Shown: positions 43,298 through 55,574 of the stretch, in pieces
Layout of the letters: each line of letters opens with the position of its first letter
Numbering within the stretch: the first letter of the stretch is position 1
DNA from: Clytia hemisphaerica
Taxonomy: Eukaryota; Cnidaria; Hydrozoa; Leptothecata; Clytiidae
Length of the DNA stretch: 64,000 nucleotides
Direction of reading: 5' to 3'
NCBI GenBank assembly: GCA_902728285.1
Contig: CACVBU010000050.1
Coordinates: 3,372,919-3,436,918, forward strand
Translations under genes and position numbers: made by a program
The notes under the pieces: model-generated
The model's database searches: none
What the model was told of the DNA's origin: nothing
What the model saw: only the letters and a program-made list of their open reading frames with translations

Positions 43298-45875
43298 TTA
43301 TACAGTCAATTCCTGTTTTACGGTGGTTTCAGCTGTCTCGTTCAAAGAAACAGCATTCTGTGCAGTTTTATTGAATTCTTTGCCTAACTGCTCAATGACA
43401 CTGGTTAAGTATGCGGGGAGTGCTTTGAAAGGAGTCGTGGAAGGTGTGAAGAAATGATGACTTCTGCGTGCTAACAGACGAAGTGCTTTCCATTGGAAGT
43501 TTGGTTTATTCACGATCTTGTATTCGTCCTCTATACCGGCTTCTGGATCTGCTTGTTCAACTGCTTCCTCGAAGAAAGGTTCCAGCTGTGGAAGGAATTT
43601 CAATCTACTCTCTGCTTTGCATGCCTCCATGTTATCTGACAAATGAGAAACAAAAGATGACTAAGTATTCGAAATAGAAGCTGTCCATCAGGCTTGATAT
43701 TAATTTGGAGTAAAGCCTCATTGGATATAGACAGTAATCTCAAAACTTAGCCATGACCACCAGGTTTTAACAGAAAAATCTTACTTAAAGATATAGTGGT
43801 CAAGCTAAAAGTTTTTAACCGCTTTAAAAAATTTCAAACTTACCTGGACAGAGGTTCCATAATTTGGTGAGTTCAGGTGTACCAAGATTGATCTTTTTCT
43901 TTGTGTTATTTAAGAATTCATCTCCTACACTTCTCTTCACACCTCGTGTCTTGACCATTCGTTTCCCTCTCATCACCTCTCGGACCTGAGGCTTTGGTGC
44001 AGTCAGCTTCTGTTCAGCTTTGGCAAAGGATTGGCAGCCTTCGTTCTTCCAAGAAATCCAGTTCTCCTCACGAGTTAACACGTGTCGGACGACGTTTGCA
44101 AATTTCTTTCCTTTTGGAGGTGTATCGTTTATAATGCCATAAACACGATCAACCAACTCGTGAACCCAGAGTGATTGTTTCTCAAGCAGTTTATAATTGG
44201 CTTGTGTTTTAAACTTAACCTCGCCTGTCAAATACTGACACAAAATCAAGATTTGGACAAGGAAATATCGACGAAAATTACTATCATTGATTTGAAGGTC
44301 CAACAACTTTTCGTTGGTAAGATATTTAGGGAAATAATCTGCGTTCCCGCTTGTGCTCATAATGTCAGCAAATGTAACGTCGTCAACTGCATTGGATCCT
44401 CCTTTGCTGCGTTTCTTTTCGTTGTATTCGATCTTGTAGTTCTCAAACACATTCAGAATCTAAAATTCAAAAAGTATGATAACAGTTGAAAATGCTAAAA
44501 AGACAAACAAGAAATTAGCCTACAATACTTTGAGCTGCAGGAGTTTGGTTAAACTGCCATTTAAAAACACTCAAAGCAGATAAGCTTTCAAGCACTTATA
44601 ATCTCGGAACAGATTCTGATATTCTGCGCATGACACGCATTCACTCAAGAGAATCTGCCCAGGTTGGTGCACCGCTTTGATCTTTTCTCAAAATTACTGT
44701 CAAGCTATTTAAAAATTCTTCTCTGACTCTTTATCCCTTTAGGCATCTATTCCTTAACTTTTTATGCAAAATATCTCAAAGAGCCTAAAATGAGACCCCT
44801 CCCCCTCCTCTTATCTCAAGATTAAAGTTGTGCAATAAAGTTGGAAATTTGACCAGTAATAGATATTGCTAAATAAAGATGATTTGCGAAATTTTTGGTC
44901 ATCCATCATCCACACTGTTCAAATTTCACGAAACAATATAAGTCCAATAAAAATTTTTCAATCAAGGGAGAGGAGGGGGCTTTGTGCCTCCAAGATACGT
45001 GAAGGGTTAAAAGTCCTATAACTGTTGCTATACTAGGTAACCTAGACCATACTTACTTCAGTAACATAGTTCTTGAACTTTTTCCATCCCTCTGGTTTGA
45101 AGCATTGGTTAGGCTGCCTGAAAAAATCCTGAAGGAACCAAAATCGATAATATAGATTGAAATCAATAGGACTTGCAACCTCTGGGATGTCAGTATCGTT
45201 ATCATCAAGGAGAGCCTCCATATTGAATTCCTCTTTGTTTTTCTTGTAAACAGTCAAGTTTTCTGTGTGAAACTGACTCATAATGTTCAATGCTGATTTC
45301 TCTTCCACTGGGAATAAACAAGCTAAGAACAGTTGAATGCGACCACAAAAGATAGTGTTCAGAGATTTTGAAAGTCTTCGAAGGATATCATTGCACATGC
45401 GCAATAGGTGATTTTTACCAAGTTTGAAAAAAGGTTCAGCTGTCCATATCTTAACATTGTCCTCTACAAAATTGAAAAGTTTTTCACATTCAGTCAATGT
45501 TAAGGCATCAAAAATATCACTCATCAATGTGATTGGAAGGTAGGATGTGCACTTGTTTTGTTGAGCGTGGAGAATAATCATATTCAATGAATTTTGGAAC
45601 AATGTGATTTTCTCAAATGATGTATCTCCATTCTTGACAATTTCCATGTCTGTGCCATCTTCGTTTTGATGGCCGACAACAACACAACTATCTGTTATCT
45701 TACCAGCAATGAATTGTCGGAAAGCTTGATCTAACGCTGATTTTTTATCTGCATCACCACCAGTGCAATCATTCCACGTTTCCTCTATGACCTTATCACA
45801 ATCATCGTTAGCTATCGAACGAATTGCTGACAGAAATTTTTCAACCGTCTCCACAAAATTTATTCCACTTGCCAT
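43298..45875 (-). CDS. THOC1: THO complex subunit 1
   Basis: Three coding exons, 45875-45057, 44459-43844 and 43635-43298, join in phase to 590 residues. THOC1 (Hpr1) is a core part of the THO/TREX complex that couples transcription to mRNA packaging and export in the nucleus. The sequence carries strongly conserved stretches of the family: IFCGRIQLFLACLFPVEEKS, PIDFNLYYRFWFLQDFFRQP, LQINDSNFRRYFLVQILIL, ENWISWKNEGC, LTKLWNLCPDNMEACK and WKALRLLARRSHHFF. The frame stops after a short tail (VKQELTV), shortly after the LPAYL stretch. The vertebrate protein is ~657 residues and continues into a C-terminal death domain, absent here. No further exon with death-domain features is visible before copy C. 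Confidence 0.95.
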
Positions 45876-46707
45876 TATCTTTTTTATATCTAATTTCTAA
45901 ATATTGAAGAAAAATAAGACTTTAATCAGAGTTAAATTAGCTCATTATTCACTCAAATAAAGTGAAATTGGGGAGTTTTCTATCATGTTACATCTAGCCT
46001 GTAGTGCCATACACCTTTTTGTTTTGGTGGTACATATTTTTAAATGATTAAATTAGCCAAAATTTCCCAACCCCCTTTCTTTGATTCCCCCTACATTCCC
46101 ATCCCCCAAGACTCTTAGGCAAATCTTGGTACCCCCCCCCCCATACAAAAGCTATTAAAAATATGACTATGACTTTAAAGATTTTTTTTGTTGATTTATT
46201 GTTTCAAAAAAAAAGACTCGTTAAATTAAAAGCTTTTGTCAAGTGCTGCTTAAAGTATGTCTAAAAAATATGTGAACACTTAAAAAATTTGTGCCGGTTT
46301 ATAGGCTTTAACAGAATTTAAGGAAAAAATTGTCAGTTTGACGGAATCGGATACCCCCTAAAATGACTTGATTCATCATGCTTTTTAAGGGGGGGGCCTT
46401 TAAGTATGATGAATCGAGTCATCTTAGTGCGGGAAGTGGAAACGCAAAACAACGGTAGGCCATACACTGTATTCCTTCTTGTGGTTCTCTTGCTTTTCGA
46501 AATTATATGGAATGGAATATAAGGATATAGTGACTTCCGGGGGCACAAAATGGTTGGCTTCTAGGGGGAAGTGAATCTTTGTACTGTTAGACTTTCTAGG
46601 ACTACTGAAATTAAAATGATGAACGTGACCCTACATGGGACTTGTGGAGGTTAAAAAAGGTACTCTGACCTGGTGCATCCCCATAACCCATTTTGCTCTT
46701 GAAGAAT
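45876..46707. other. Upstream of THOC1, no gene; hairpin at 46360-46432
   Basis: The stretch holds C- and G-runs (near 46131 and 46388). ATGACTTGATTCATCATGCT and its near complement AGTATGATGAATCGAGTCAT form a ~70-bp hairpin, probably a MITE remnant. The THOC1 promoter should lie near 45880-46000. Confidence 0.55.
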
Positions 46708-47496
46708 GGGCAGGTCTAAAACACCTAATACTTACTACCTAATACTTACTACCTAATACTTAATATTTACTATATATACCTCAAAATCGCTGGAAAATAC
46801 CTTTAAAATAATCAGCATGCCAAACATGACCAAATCTGAAATTTTGGTGTTAAAAAAATTTCAAGTTTTTGTCTTACAGCGTTTTGAAGACATGAAAATA
46901 TTTTCTCTCTTTTTTCTCTTCACTTCATTTTCCCGCGCTTTTTCTATGAAGTTTACAGACTACACACATTTTGTCGAGAGACACAGAATCAGAAGAATCA
47001 GTTGATATATGAGAAAGACAAAGTCCTAGAAACCAATCTCAAAAAGTAGTATGACACTTTACTCGATATGATGCAGATAAATACAAAAAGGATACAATTA
47101 AATGACCTAAATAACGTTTTAGCAATTTTGATCTTTATAAAGGAGACAGGGATGTATAAGAATAACTGATTTTAGATATTTGCACATGTGTTCTTATAAT
47201 TAAATCAAAGTCATAATAGAGCAGTAAAAGGAAGAAAAACTAGATAAAGATAATAACCTTTTGCTTTAAAGTACTTATATGAGGCAAAGAAAATATTTAC
47301 TTTAATATTCAAATATTCTTTTAGATAACACATTCCACGAAACTAATTTTCTTAGAATATAAATTTCGAACAGGCGAAGGAGAGCCAGGGCCTGGAAGTT
47401 CTGGTCTGTAAAGTATCCAAACGGATTAGGTAGTCAGTATTAGGTATTAGGTAGTAAGTATTAAGTAGTAGGTATTAGGCCTTTTAGACCTGCCCC
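46708..47496. mobile_element. hAT-like MITE with TAATACTTACTACC subterminal repeats
   Basis: It starts GGGCAGGTCTAAAA and ends TTTTAGACCTGCCCC. Each end is followed inward by several TAATACTTACTACC units (inverted at the right as GGTAGTAAGTATTA). TTGAAGAAT flanks both sides (46699-46707 and 47497-47505), a duplication of 8-9 bp that fits hAT-type insertion. The 789-bp interior has no transposase. Confidence 0.85.
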
Positions 47497-48301
47497 TTGA
47501 AGAATATAGAAATGTAAGATTTATATGTGGCACTTTTTAGCCTTAAAGCAAGGACAAAAGTCAAGACAACAGTCTTTTAGAAGATAGCACTACCATCTTT
47601 GTTTGATGTTTACTCCAGCTCTTTTTTTCATTGATTTTAATAAATATAAGCAGAATTTCTCTGAATGAAGTACACAAAAGAAAAAATGGATGGAGTAAAA
47701 TATATCAATCAAAATGCTAAGTGCAATCTTCTAAAGAACTATTCAAGAAGTATTCGTCCCTCTGAGCCAATTTTTGGAATGAAAGATTTTGATTTGCAAA
47801 AGTTTATGCTTGCGAAAAAAGGTTTAATCCTTGAATTAGCATCAAAATACTTGAGAGGCTTCTATTTTTCGAAAATCATCAAATGGAACTCACCAAAAAA
47901 GGAAATGAAAAATTCCTGTTTTTGGTAAGTAACCTACCATGGGTGTTCTGCTCAGGCAAAATTGTCAATTCTGTAGAGGTCACAAAATTGCTGAGTACAG
48001 AAACAAAAAAATTCAAACATCAATCAGGAGTTTTTGATCGCAGCTGAATTTAAAAGACAGAGAATACAGCAAAATAAAAAGTACTATAAACAAACCTCGA
48101 ACCTTTTGTCTGTCTAAATAAAGAAAATATTCTAGCAGTAGTAATGTTTACATTCAGAAATAAATCAATTTTCCACTCAGCCTTCAGTGGGCCTCTAAAC
48201 CGATCTCAATTTACAAATTTTGTGTAAATTATTGAATTTCTTTGGACGGCTTTTCCATGCTTCTTCCAACTTTTCTTTGAAGCCTTTTATGGAATCAGTA
48301 G
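47497..48301. other. Gene-free stretch
   Basis: A short frame (47665-47928) has no recognisable motif and no splice or homology support. The rest is AT-rich. Confidence 0.45.
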
Positions 48302-48613
48302 CTACCACCTCAGACGGCAATTTATTCCACATTGGGATGGTTCTGTAATAGAACGACTTTGTTTGCGGGCCGCGGAATCCATCACTTGCAAAGTTTGGCT
48401 GGAGTTCATCTTTGTGTTGTCGATTTGGGCGTGGTGGTGAGTAGTTTTCTTTGGAATCATAGCTTTATCGTAGAAGTAAAGATGCTTATAGACTTGCACC
48501 ATATCACAAAAAGTTCTACGAAACTCTAGTGTTGGTGATTGCAAGCTTCGTAGTCTATCCTCATAAGAGAGATTTTTGTAAAGTTTGACAAGCCTTGTCA
48601 CACACCTCTGCAT
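48302..48613 (-). mobile_element. LINE 3' fragment
   Basis: The frame begins MQRCVTRLVKLYKNLSYEDR and continues with SPTLEFRRTFCDMVQVYKHL, the usual end of CR1-like reverse transcriptase ORFs, then loses the pattern. It is a short dead remnant. Confidence 0.75.
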
Positions 48614-48856
48614 TGTTTTGATACTTCAACCAAGTTTATCAATCAAATTTTCACCATATAATCACAACCAAATGTATTTTCAAAGCATTTTAAAAGTACA
48701 TAATTTGAAAAAGTAATTAACAATTTTAATCGCACTCACGCTGCTCACATCTTGACGCTATTTTTTTGTGTTGTTTTTCTCTAGAGACTTTTTCCCAGCG
48801 TGCACAATTGATTGACATCAAAGTCACCGAGTGTTGATAACAGATCTCACAATTTC

Positions 48857-51509
48857 TAGGGGTAGGGGTAAATCAACATTTTTTAGGGGCTATCTTCAAA
48901 TCATGCTGTGCTAGAGTTTTTTTGATGTGTTTCTACCCAAATAACAATAATCTGAAAAATTTTTTCAATTTCATGCATTTTTCAGGAATTGCCGGACCAA
49001 AAACTGCCGATTTTGGTCCCAAAACCCCCAAAATGGCAATTTTCGTCATTTTACTGATATTTCTCCTTGTTTATGATCCTACATGAAGCCATTTAGTATT
49101 CAAAGTTGTTTGAGTATAATTTAGAAGTACTTAAGATATAATTTAGGTGCTTTCAACACCTTATTGGACCAAAAATTAGGCAAATTTGGGCCAAAAACTC
49201 AAAAAAGGTAATTTTTTGTCAATTTTGTTATGTAAAAGTTGCTTAAATGCACGTTATAGGCCTGAAAACTGCCATTCATTTCAAGGAAATCTTTAATGCA
49301 TCACAAGGAGTCAAGACCAGGGGCCTCTGGGTATAGAATGGGCTTTTTTTATTTATTTCTTTATAGGAAGAACACTCAAGCTTACTCAAAACATGTGTTT
49401 TAGAATGAAATACAATTCCATAATGGCAGACTTTGGCAAATTTCTGACCCAAACCATTTTGGTTTTCCCAGAGTATTTCCAGAATACTTTCAACACCGAA
49501 AGATTTCAGGACCCAATTTGAAACCATTTTTGAGATTTTAGCCTGAGAAAATCAGCCTTTAGCTCTAAATATTGCGTTTTAGTGGGAAATGCAATTCCAT
49601 AATGGTGGACTTTGGCAACTTTCTAACCCAAACCATTTTTGTTCTCCCAGAGTATATCCAGAATACTTTCAACACCAAAAGATTTCAGGACACCATTTTA
49701 AACCATTTTTGAGATTTTAGCCTGAGAAAATCAGCCTTTAAACTCTAAATATCGCGTTTTAGTTGGAAATGCAATGCCATAATGGCAGACTAGGGCAAAT
49801 TTCTGACCCAAACCATTTTGATTCTTCCAGAGTATTTTCAGAACACTTCCAAGAGCCAAAGATTTCAGGACATCATTTGAAATCATTTTTGAGATTTTAG
49901 CCCAAGAAAACCAAGTTTTAGCTTGAAATATTGGCATTTAGCCTGAAAACTCAATTTCTAGGACGCCATTATGGATTTATAGGAAATTTTTGAAAACTCA
50001 AGATTGATTTTTCCTGGAGCTTTCTCTGAAGTGTTTCATTGCTGAAAATTTCAAGTGTGTACCTTAAAAAGTTTAAAAGTTGTGGGTCCTCAAAAATGCT
50101 GCTTTCGTGCATTTTGCTACCCAGAATCGGAGAAAATCAGCCTTTTTAGCCTGAAATTGAAACATTGAGCGATCTCGCTGGGGTTCTTTTGTCTTTTTGT
50201 GTTGAATATTAGTACAAGACACCATTTAGAAACAATTTTGACCCTTTTCTGGCCTTTTATAGTCTTAAAATGGGCAAAAAAATGCCATTTTTACTCATTT
50301 TTTGCTTTAGTGTGAATCAAAAACCCCCTGGGGAATGCTGGATTTTTGACCTAGGAGGTTAAAAATTGCGCAAAATGTCTTACAATAGATTAAATTTTCA
50401 CAAAAAAATACTACATTTGACGATCTACCCTAATAGAAGGTGATTGGGATATGGCTGCAGATTCCAGAAAGAGGGAAATTCCCTTTTCCCTTTTTCATTT
50501 GATGAACAGCAAAACAGTATTGTTTGCGTTTGATCAACACACTTCATTGTGATGGACTCAATCAGAATTATTATAGATTAATATATATTAAATCTTAATA
50601 ATTTTTAGCAAAATGAATTAAAAATTCATTTGAAAATACTTAAATCGGCATCAGATTTGAACTTTATATTTTACATTTTTATAGAAAATACAGTTGATTT
50701 TCTTGTTTATTTAGCTTAATTAAGCCTCTAAAGCTCATTCTATACCCAGAGGCCCCTAATCTTGACTCCCTGTGATGCATCAATTATTTCTTTGAAACGA
50801 ATGGCAAGTTTTAGGCCTATAACGTGCATTTAAGCAACTTTTATATGACAAAATTGATAAAAAATTACCTTTTTTTGAGTTTTTGGCCCAAATTTGCCTA
50901 ATTTTTGGTCCCAAAAGGTGTTGAAAGCACCAAAATTATATCTTAAGTACTTCTAAATTATATTCAAACAACTTTGAATACTAATTGGCTTCATGTGGGA
51001 TCATAAACATGGATAAATACCAGTAAAATGACGAAAATTGCAATTTTGGGGGTTTTGGGACCAAAATCGGCATTTTTTGGTCCGGCAATTCCTGAAAAAT
51101 GCATGAAATTGAAATTTTTTTTCAGATTACCTTATTGGAACTAATTTTCGCGGGTTTTAATTTTAGCGTTTTTCGCGGTTTTTCGTCAAAATCGCGAAAA
51201 TTTGATCCCGCGAAAAGTTTTGAGAGTTGAAAAGCGCGAAAATTAATTCCCGTGAAATACAATTTTTTCCAATTTTATCGAAAAATTTGAAAAATCCCTA
51301 GGAAAATGAAAGAAATTTGTCCAAAAAAGGGCAAAACCGCGAAAATTAAAACCCGCGAAATGCAATTTTTCGGATATTTTTTTTCGACCGCGAAAATTAG
51401 TTCCCGCGAAAATTAGTTCCAATAAGGTATTGTTATTTGGGTAGAAACACATCAAAAAAACTCTAGCACAGCATGATTTGAAGATAGCCCCATTTTACCC
51501 CCACCCCTA
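48857..51509. mobile_element. Foldback-type element with ~490-bp inverted arms and internal tandem repeats
   Basis: The left arm runs 48857-49345 and the right arm about 50738-51509, paired from TAGGGGTAGGGG / CCCCACCCCTA inward to CCTCTGGGTATAGAATG / CATTCTATACCCAGAGG. CAATTTC flanks both ends (48850-48856 and 51510-51516). The centre contains about three to four ~180-bp tandem units (49390-49950), each with TTTGAGATTTTAGCC, AATGCAATTCCATAATGG and CCAGAGTATxTCCAGAA blocks. No transposase frame is present. Confidence 0.85.
51130..51427. mobile_element. MITE nested in the right arm of the foldback element
   Basis: CCTTATTGGAACTAATTTTC and GAAAATTAGTTCCAATAAGG are terminal inverted repeats flanked by TA. 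The left arm of the host element shows the uninterrupted site (AACAATAATCTG), giving an exact insertion point. The interior is made of CCGCGAAAATTA/TAATTTTCGCGG units in both orientations. Confidence 0.9.
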
Positions 51510-52914
51510 CAATTTCCGCAGAAGAACTGACTTTTTTCATATCTATTTGGACCTTTGGACGCTTGTCACAAAGATTTGTTCCTTTTGCGGCATGAAGGCC
51601 TACCTGGTGAGAGTAGCGTATTCACATTATTTCTGTTATTTGCTTTCTATGATTCGCGGCATGTTAATTAAATGAATTTGAAGGTTCGGTGAAATGGTGG
51701 CTGAATGGCCGTCCCATGTTTTGTCAGATAGTCCCAAGTTAGAGCAGTTGACAGTATTAACTTTATTCAAAATTATTGTTTGTCACGGTTTGTGTAAACC
51801 GCAAGTTACAGGTCACAGTTTACAGGTCATACAAATTAAAGACCTGAAAACTGTAACACACTCGTAAGATGCAACTCATAACATAAGTTCCTGAAAATAT
51901 TATAATTATGTAATGGAAATGTAACATCAAAATATGACTTAAACGACAAATCATCAACCCCAAATATTGACAACAAATGGCACTTAAATGTGACTTCCCA
52001 AGCGATTTAAAATACCTGAAAATCAGGTCGGACTTGGTCTTAGCTTGTTTATATTACGAGCAGTCTAGTAGCGGTCAAATTTTTGTTTTATATCGGCCTC
52101 CAGACCTTCTAGAAATGTGATCTCTAACGGTCCTGGCCGCTTCAAGACGCTTGTTAGACCAGTTCGGGCCTCCAGTTAGTGATTTTTAGGAATAATTACA
52201 TGAAAAAATTCTTGTAAAAGGATGTCGATGAGGTGATCGGGGCCGGTCTGAGGCTGGTCTGGGACAGGACGCTTCGCAGCAACAGCTTAATTAATTAGAC
52301 TAGTAGCGGCCTTTTGGTAAATTTTTACCAAATTATGGGGTCACAAATTATGTAAATAATGACGTTATCTGAAAGTATGACTATGAGGTTTTGTCCACCA
52401 ATTAACATTGATATATTTTTCATGCATGATAGGATGCTGGGGCTGCAATTGGATATAGATTGACAGGTTTTGAAAACAATAAATACTCCAAGAGAGCTGT
52501 TTTAGAGATATGAAAATAGTGACGTCATTTTATCAAGGGTGGAGAATTAGAGAAAGCCTGCCGCCTAACCAGGGGGGGTCATGCAGTTATCATATAAACA
52601 CTATGACAATTACTACCGTGGTGGTATATAAACCAAAATTTGGGAAAACAGTTACTCCACCAGTGGACTAACTGCACCATGGGTGGTGCCTAAGCCCAAA
52701 ATTGTCGATTTTGGTAGGATATGGTGTACTAAGTGAGCAAATTTTTCAATTTTTCACTTAAAATTTTAGGTTTTGCCTATCACCCGAAGGGGTTAATGAG
52801 TATGTAACTTGCCGCGCGAGTGACGTCAAACCCTCCATTGTTTTGCCACTAGTAGAGTCTTCTTCATTCCAGACAGACATTTGCGTGTGTTCTACTATAC
52901 ATTTTTTTCATATT
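51510..52914. other. Gene-free stretch
   Basis: No coding gene is supported. 52570-52790 holds a G-run and CCATGGGTGGTG-like blocks resembling other MITEs in the window, but no clear pair of ends was found. Confidence 0.4.
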
Positions 52915-53176
52915 TCAATTTAAAAGCCTACTTGGCATTGATGATGACATTGATGTAATCATTGGCACTGAAAGTCATCTCACAGTCACAGCAAGCAAAA
53001 AAAACTCTGAGTTCCTACCTACAACCTATTCTGCAACCCACGAGAACCGTGATGATGGCTACGGCAGCGTTATCATCATACATAAAAAGGAACTCATGAT
53101 TGAGGAAATTCACATTCAAAGTTCTGATGTTGTTGCAATAAAAATTACAACCTTTGAAAAACCTATGCATTTTTAA
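52915..53176 (+). mobile_element. LINE endonuclease fragment
   Basis: The + strand frame reads LLGIDDDIDVIIGTESHLT, SEFLPTTY, DDGYGSVIIIHKKEL and VVAIKI, then stops. The GTESHLT and Gly-Gly-like plus IHKK features match the AP-endonuclease domain of CR1-type LINEs. No start codon or downstream RT remains. Confidence 0.7.
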
Positions 53177-54479
53177 CACCCGTTACGACGCGAACAGAGC
53201 ATTTTTTCGATGACCGCCTTATCCCGGATTGTGTCCGGGGAATCCGTAGGGTCGTGGTAGGTACTCCATGAATTTTGTTTTTGTGTGCACCTAGCGTCCT
53301 AGGGTCTAAAACTGGCTGCACCTGGCACTTGGCGAAGGGACTTTTTGCACTTGCACTTGATTTTCGATGAGTGCTGCTCTCGAGCAAACGTGCCATGAAG
53401 TGCAAACTGGACACCGTCTGGGACATGCAGCAGCAGTTCAGTGCCAGTGCAGTGGCGTGCCAGCGTGCAGTGTGATGATGTGATGATCTGCCCATCATGA
53501 TGCTCTCCTAAACAACTATTGTATTAACCTCACGAGTTTTCCTTTAAATTATGAAGTCTTGCTTGAGAGTGATTCAAAAGTTAAAAATCTTCAACGAAAA
53601 AAAATATACCCACCTCTTCAAACTTCAACAGTTCAAATACTTTTTTGAAGGCTGCTGGCTGTCAGGAACTGCAGCAGCCTGGTGTGATCGCAACTTTTTC
53701 CGCTGCTTCTATCTTTACAACTCAGCTTTAAATCTCTATTTTTATTCAGGCATTTTAAAGAAGTAAAACTCTAGCGTGAAGCATAATTTCTAAGATCATT
53801 TAAAAGTAGGTTTTTAGTCTATCCGTTGGAGTAAGATATCCTAAGTAACACTCGGAGGAATGCACTAGCTCGCGAAGACTTACCTGAAACGAGACTTTTT
53901 TCTGTGTCTTGGGTACAGCGCGCAATTTTTGTTATGATCTGCTATTAGGTAAGGGAAGCAAGGAATAGCGTACTTTGACAGGTTCTGATTGGCTGAGCTA
54001 TTGGCTTTCTATGTGTACATGTCAGTCCGAAATTTTTTTATTCATCTTGATTGGAAGATTTTACCTTGCCTTGGACCTTGCCATTCACCATTAGACAGCA
54101 ACCCCTAGTTCATGACCCCTGCCTTACTTACTGAGTACTGATGCCACCCACCCAACAGTTCAGTTGCTCAGTCTGTCAGCGGTATGTATCATGGTGGATC
54201 CTCACTCTTTCTGAGCAGGTATGTATGGTATTTAAATTTAGTCTTTCGTTCGAGGAGGACATTTACACACACATTTATTTTCTGATATGATACTGATGAT
54301 GGATCCATTTACAGAGGATGGCAAGGGGGGTGTGGCCTGTAGGGAGGTCTGAGCAATCAAAGTATTCTGATTTGAGGGTAAAGGTAGTCCGGAAGTAAAG
54401 TAAAGTAATAAAGTAAATTTGAATTTAAAAATTTCGGTCGCCAACTGGGCAGGGTATTCTATTTGCACTTGCACACCCC
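53177..54479. other. Gene-free stretch
   Basis: There are open frames on both strands but none has a recognisable motif. The 53163-53498 minus frame is compositionally biased (GCAGTGCCAGTGCAGTG, TGATGATGTGATGAT repeats). Confidence 0.4.
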
Positions 54480-55060
54480 GTGCAATCGATAGCTAAACAA
54501 TATTAATCGATCAATTCTATTAATTATTCCATAATTGATAGCTAATCGAGGTAAAAAAATTGTGAATATCGATTAGCTAGGGATTAGCCATCGATCAATA
54601 TCGCAATATATCGCTGAGGCCTCAATTACCTCGAGATATTGATTACCTTTCGATATCGATTGTTATCGATTACTCATTGATTATTTATAGATAAGTTACC
54701 GTGAAGTCGGGTAACTTGCATCAGTGGAGGCTAACATGCATAGCCCTCAAATGACTGACCAATCAAAGCAGCAAAATTTTCAAAACAAATGAACTACGCA
54801 GCTTCGCTTGCAGCTCTACTCTACCATTTTTGTTTTGATTTAACTTTATATTTTAAGGACCAGACAGGTCATTCATTAGTGGGCTATGCATGTTAGCCTC
54901 CACTGATGCAAATTACCCAACTTCACGGTATCTATTATTATCGACCAAGACAGCAATCGATTATTTAATAGATCGTATTAGTTACTAATTGATGCAATCG
55001 GATAGCTAATATCAATATCGATAGCTAATTGAGGACATAAAATATGTGAATATCATATCA
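54480..55060. repeat. ATCGAT/TAGCTAAT-rich region split by a MITE
   Basis: Blocks such as ATCGATAGCTAA, ATTAGCTAGGGATTAGCC, GATATCGATTGTTATCGATT and ATCAATATCGATAGCTAATT recur in both orientations on each side of the element at 54699-54928. Confidence 0.7.
54699..54928. mobile_element. MITE with CCGTGAAGT ends and TA flanks
   Basis: The ends CCGTGAAGTCGGGTAACTTG and its near-complement CAAATTACCCAACTTCACGG pair. The pairing continues through ATCAGTGGAGGCTAACATGC, giving ~48-bp arms. TA is present on both sides. Confidence 0.9.
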
Positions 55061-55226
55061 ATTACCGTAAGTTGGTCTAATGTCGACATCCGTCTTCTAA
55101 TTCCGACATCCTTCTTTATAGATAGGAATAAGAAAAAGGTTGAAATCACTGATAGACTAAAGATTTTTCCTCTCATCGCGCTAATCAAAGTCAATCAATT
55201 GAATGATTATGTAGTCTTGCAGAAAA

Positions 55227-55296
55227 ACAATGATACACCCATGCATAATTATTACAATATGCATGAAACAGTAATTATGCATTGCTGTATCATTGT
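55227..55296. repeat. 70-bp imperfect palindrome
   Basis: ACAATGATACACCCATGCAT and ATGCATTGCTGTATCATTGT pair, followed inward by AATTATT/AGTAATT. Confidence 0.8.
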
Positions 55297-55432
55297 TTGT
55301 GTGGCTGGACTACATTATTCAACAGGGTTGCCTCTTTGAAAAAAGGTCTATTGAATTCGATTGAGAAAAAATTGATTGACATCAGGTCGAGTTTAGTTTA
55401 GCTGCTTGTCTTTCAGCCCCCTTTTCCACCCG

Positions 55433-55499
55433 CACCTTTCCACGCCACCTGCACCTTTCCACACCACCTGCACCTTTCCACGCCACCTGCACCTTTCCT
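55433..55499. repeat. Short minisatellite, CCACCTGCACCTTTCCACG unit
   Basis: Three to four near-perfect tandem 19-20-bp units immediately precede the large satellite. Confidence 0.85.
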
Positions 55500-55574
55500 T
55501 CCGTGCGTCTGCTCTTCGCTTGCTGTGTACAGCGAAAAGATAAAAATTACCCGGAATTTGAAACCAATGATCCA

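Noticed and set aside
47665-47928. 87-residue + strand frame
   Set aside because: No homology, no promoter or splice context, length expected by chance in AT-rich DNA.
53163-53498. Minus-strand 111-residue frame as a gene
   Set aside because: Biased composition from TGATGATG and CAGTGCCAGTGCAG repeats, no motif, no splice support.
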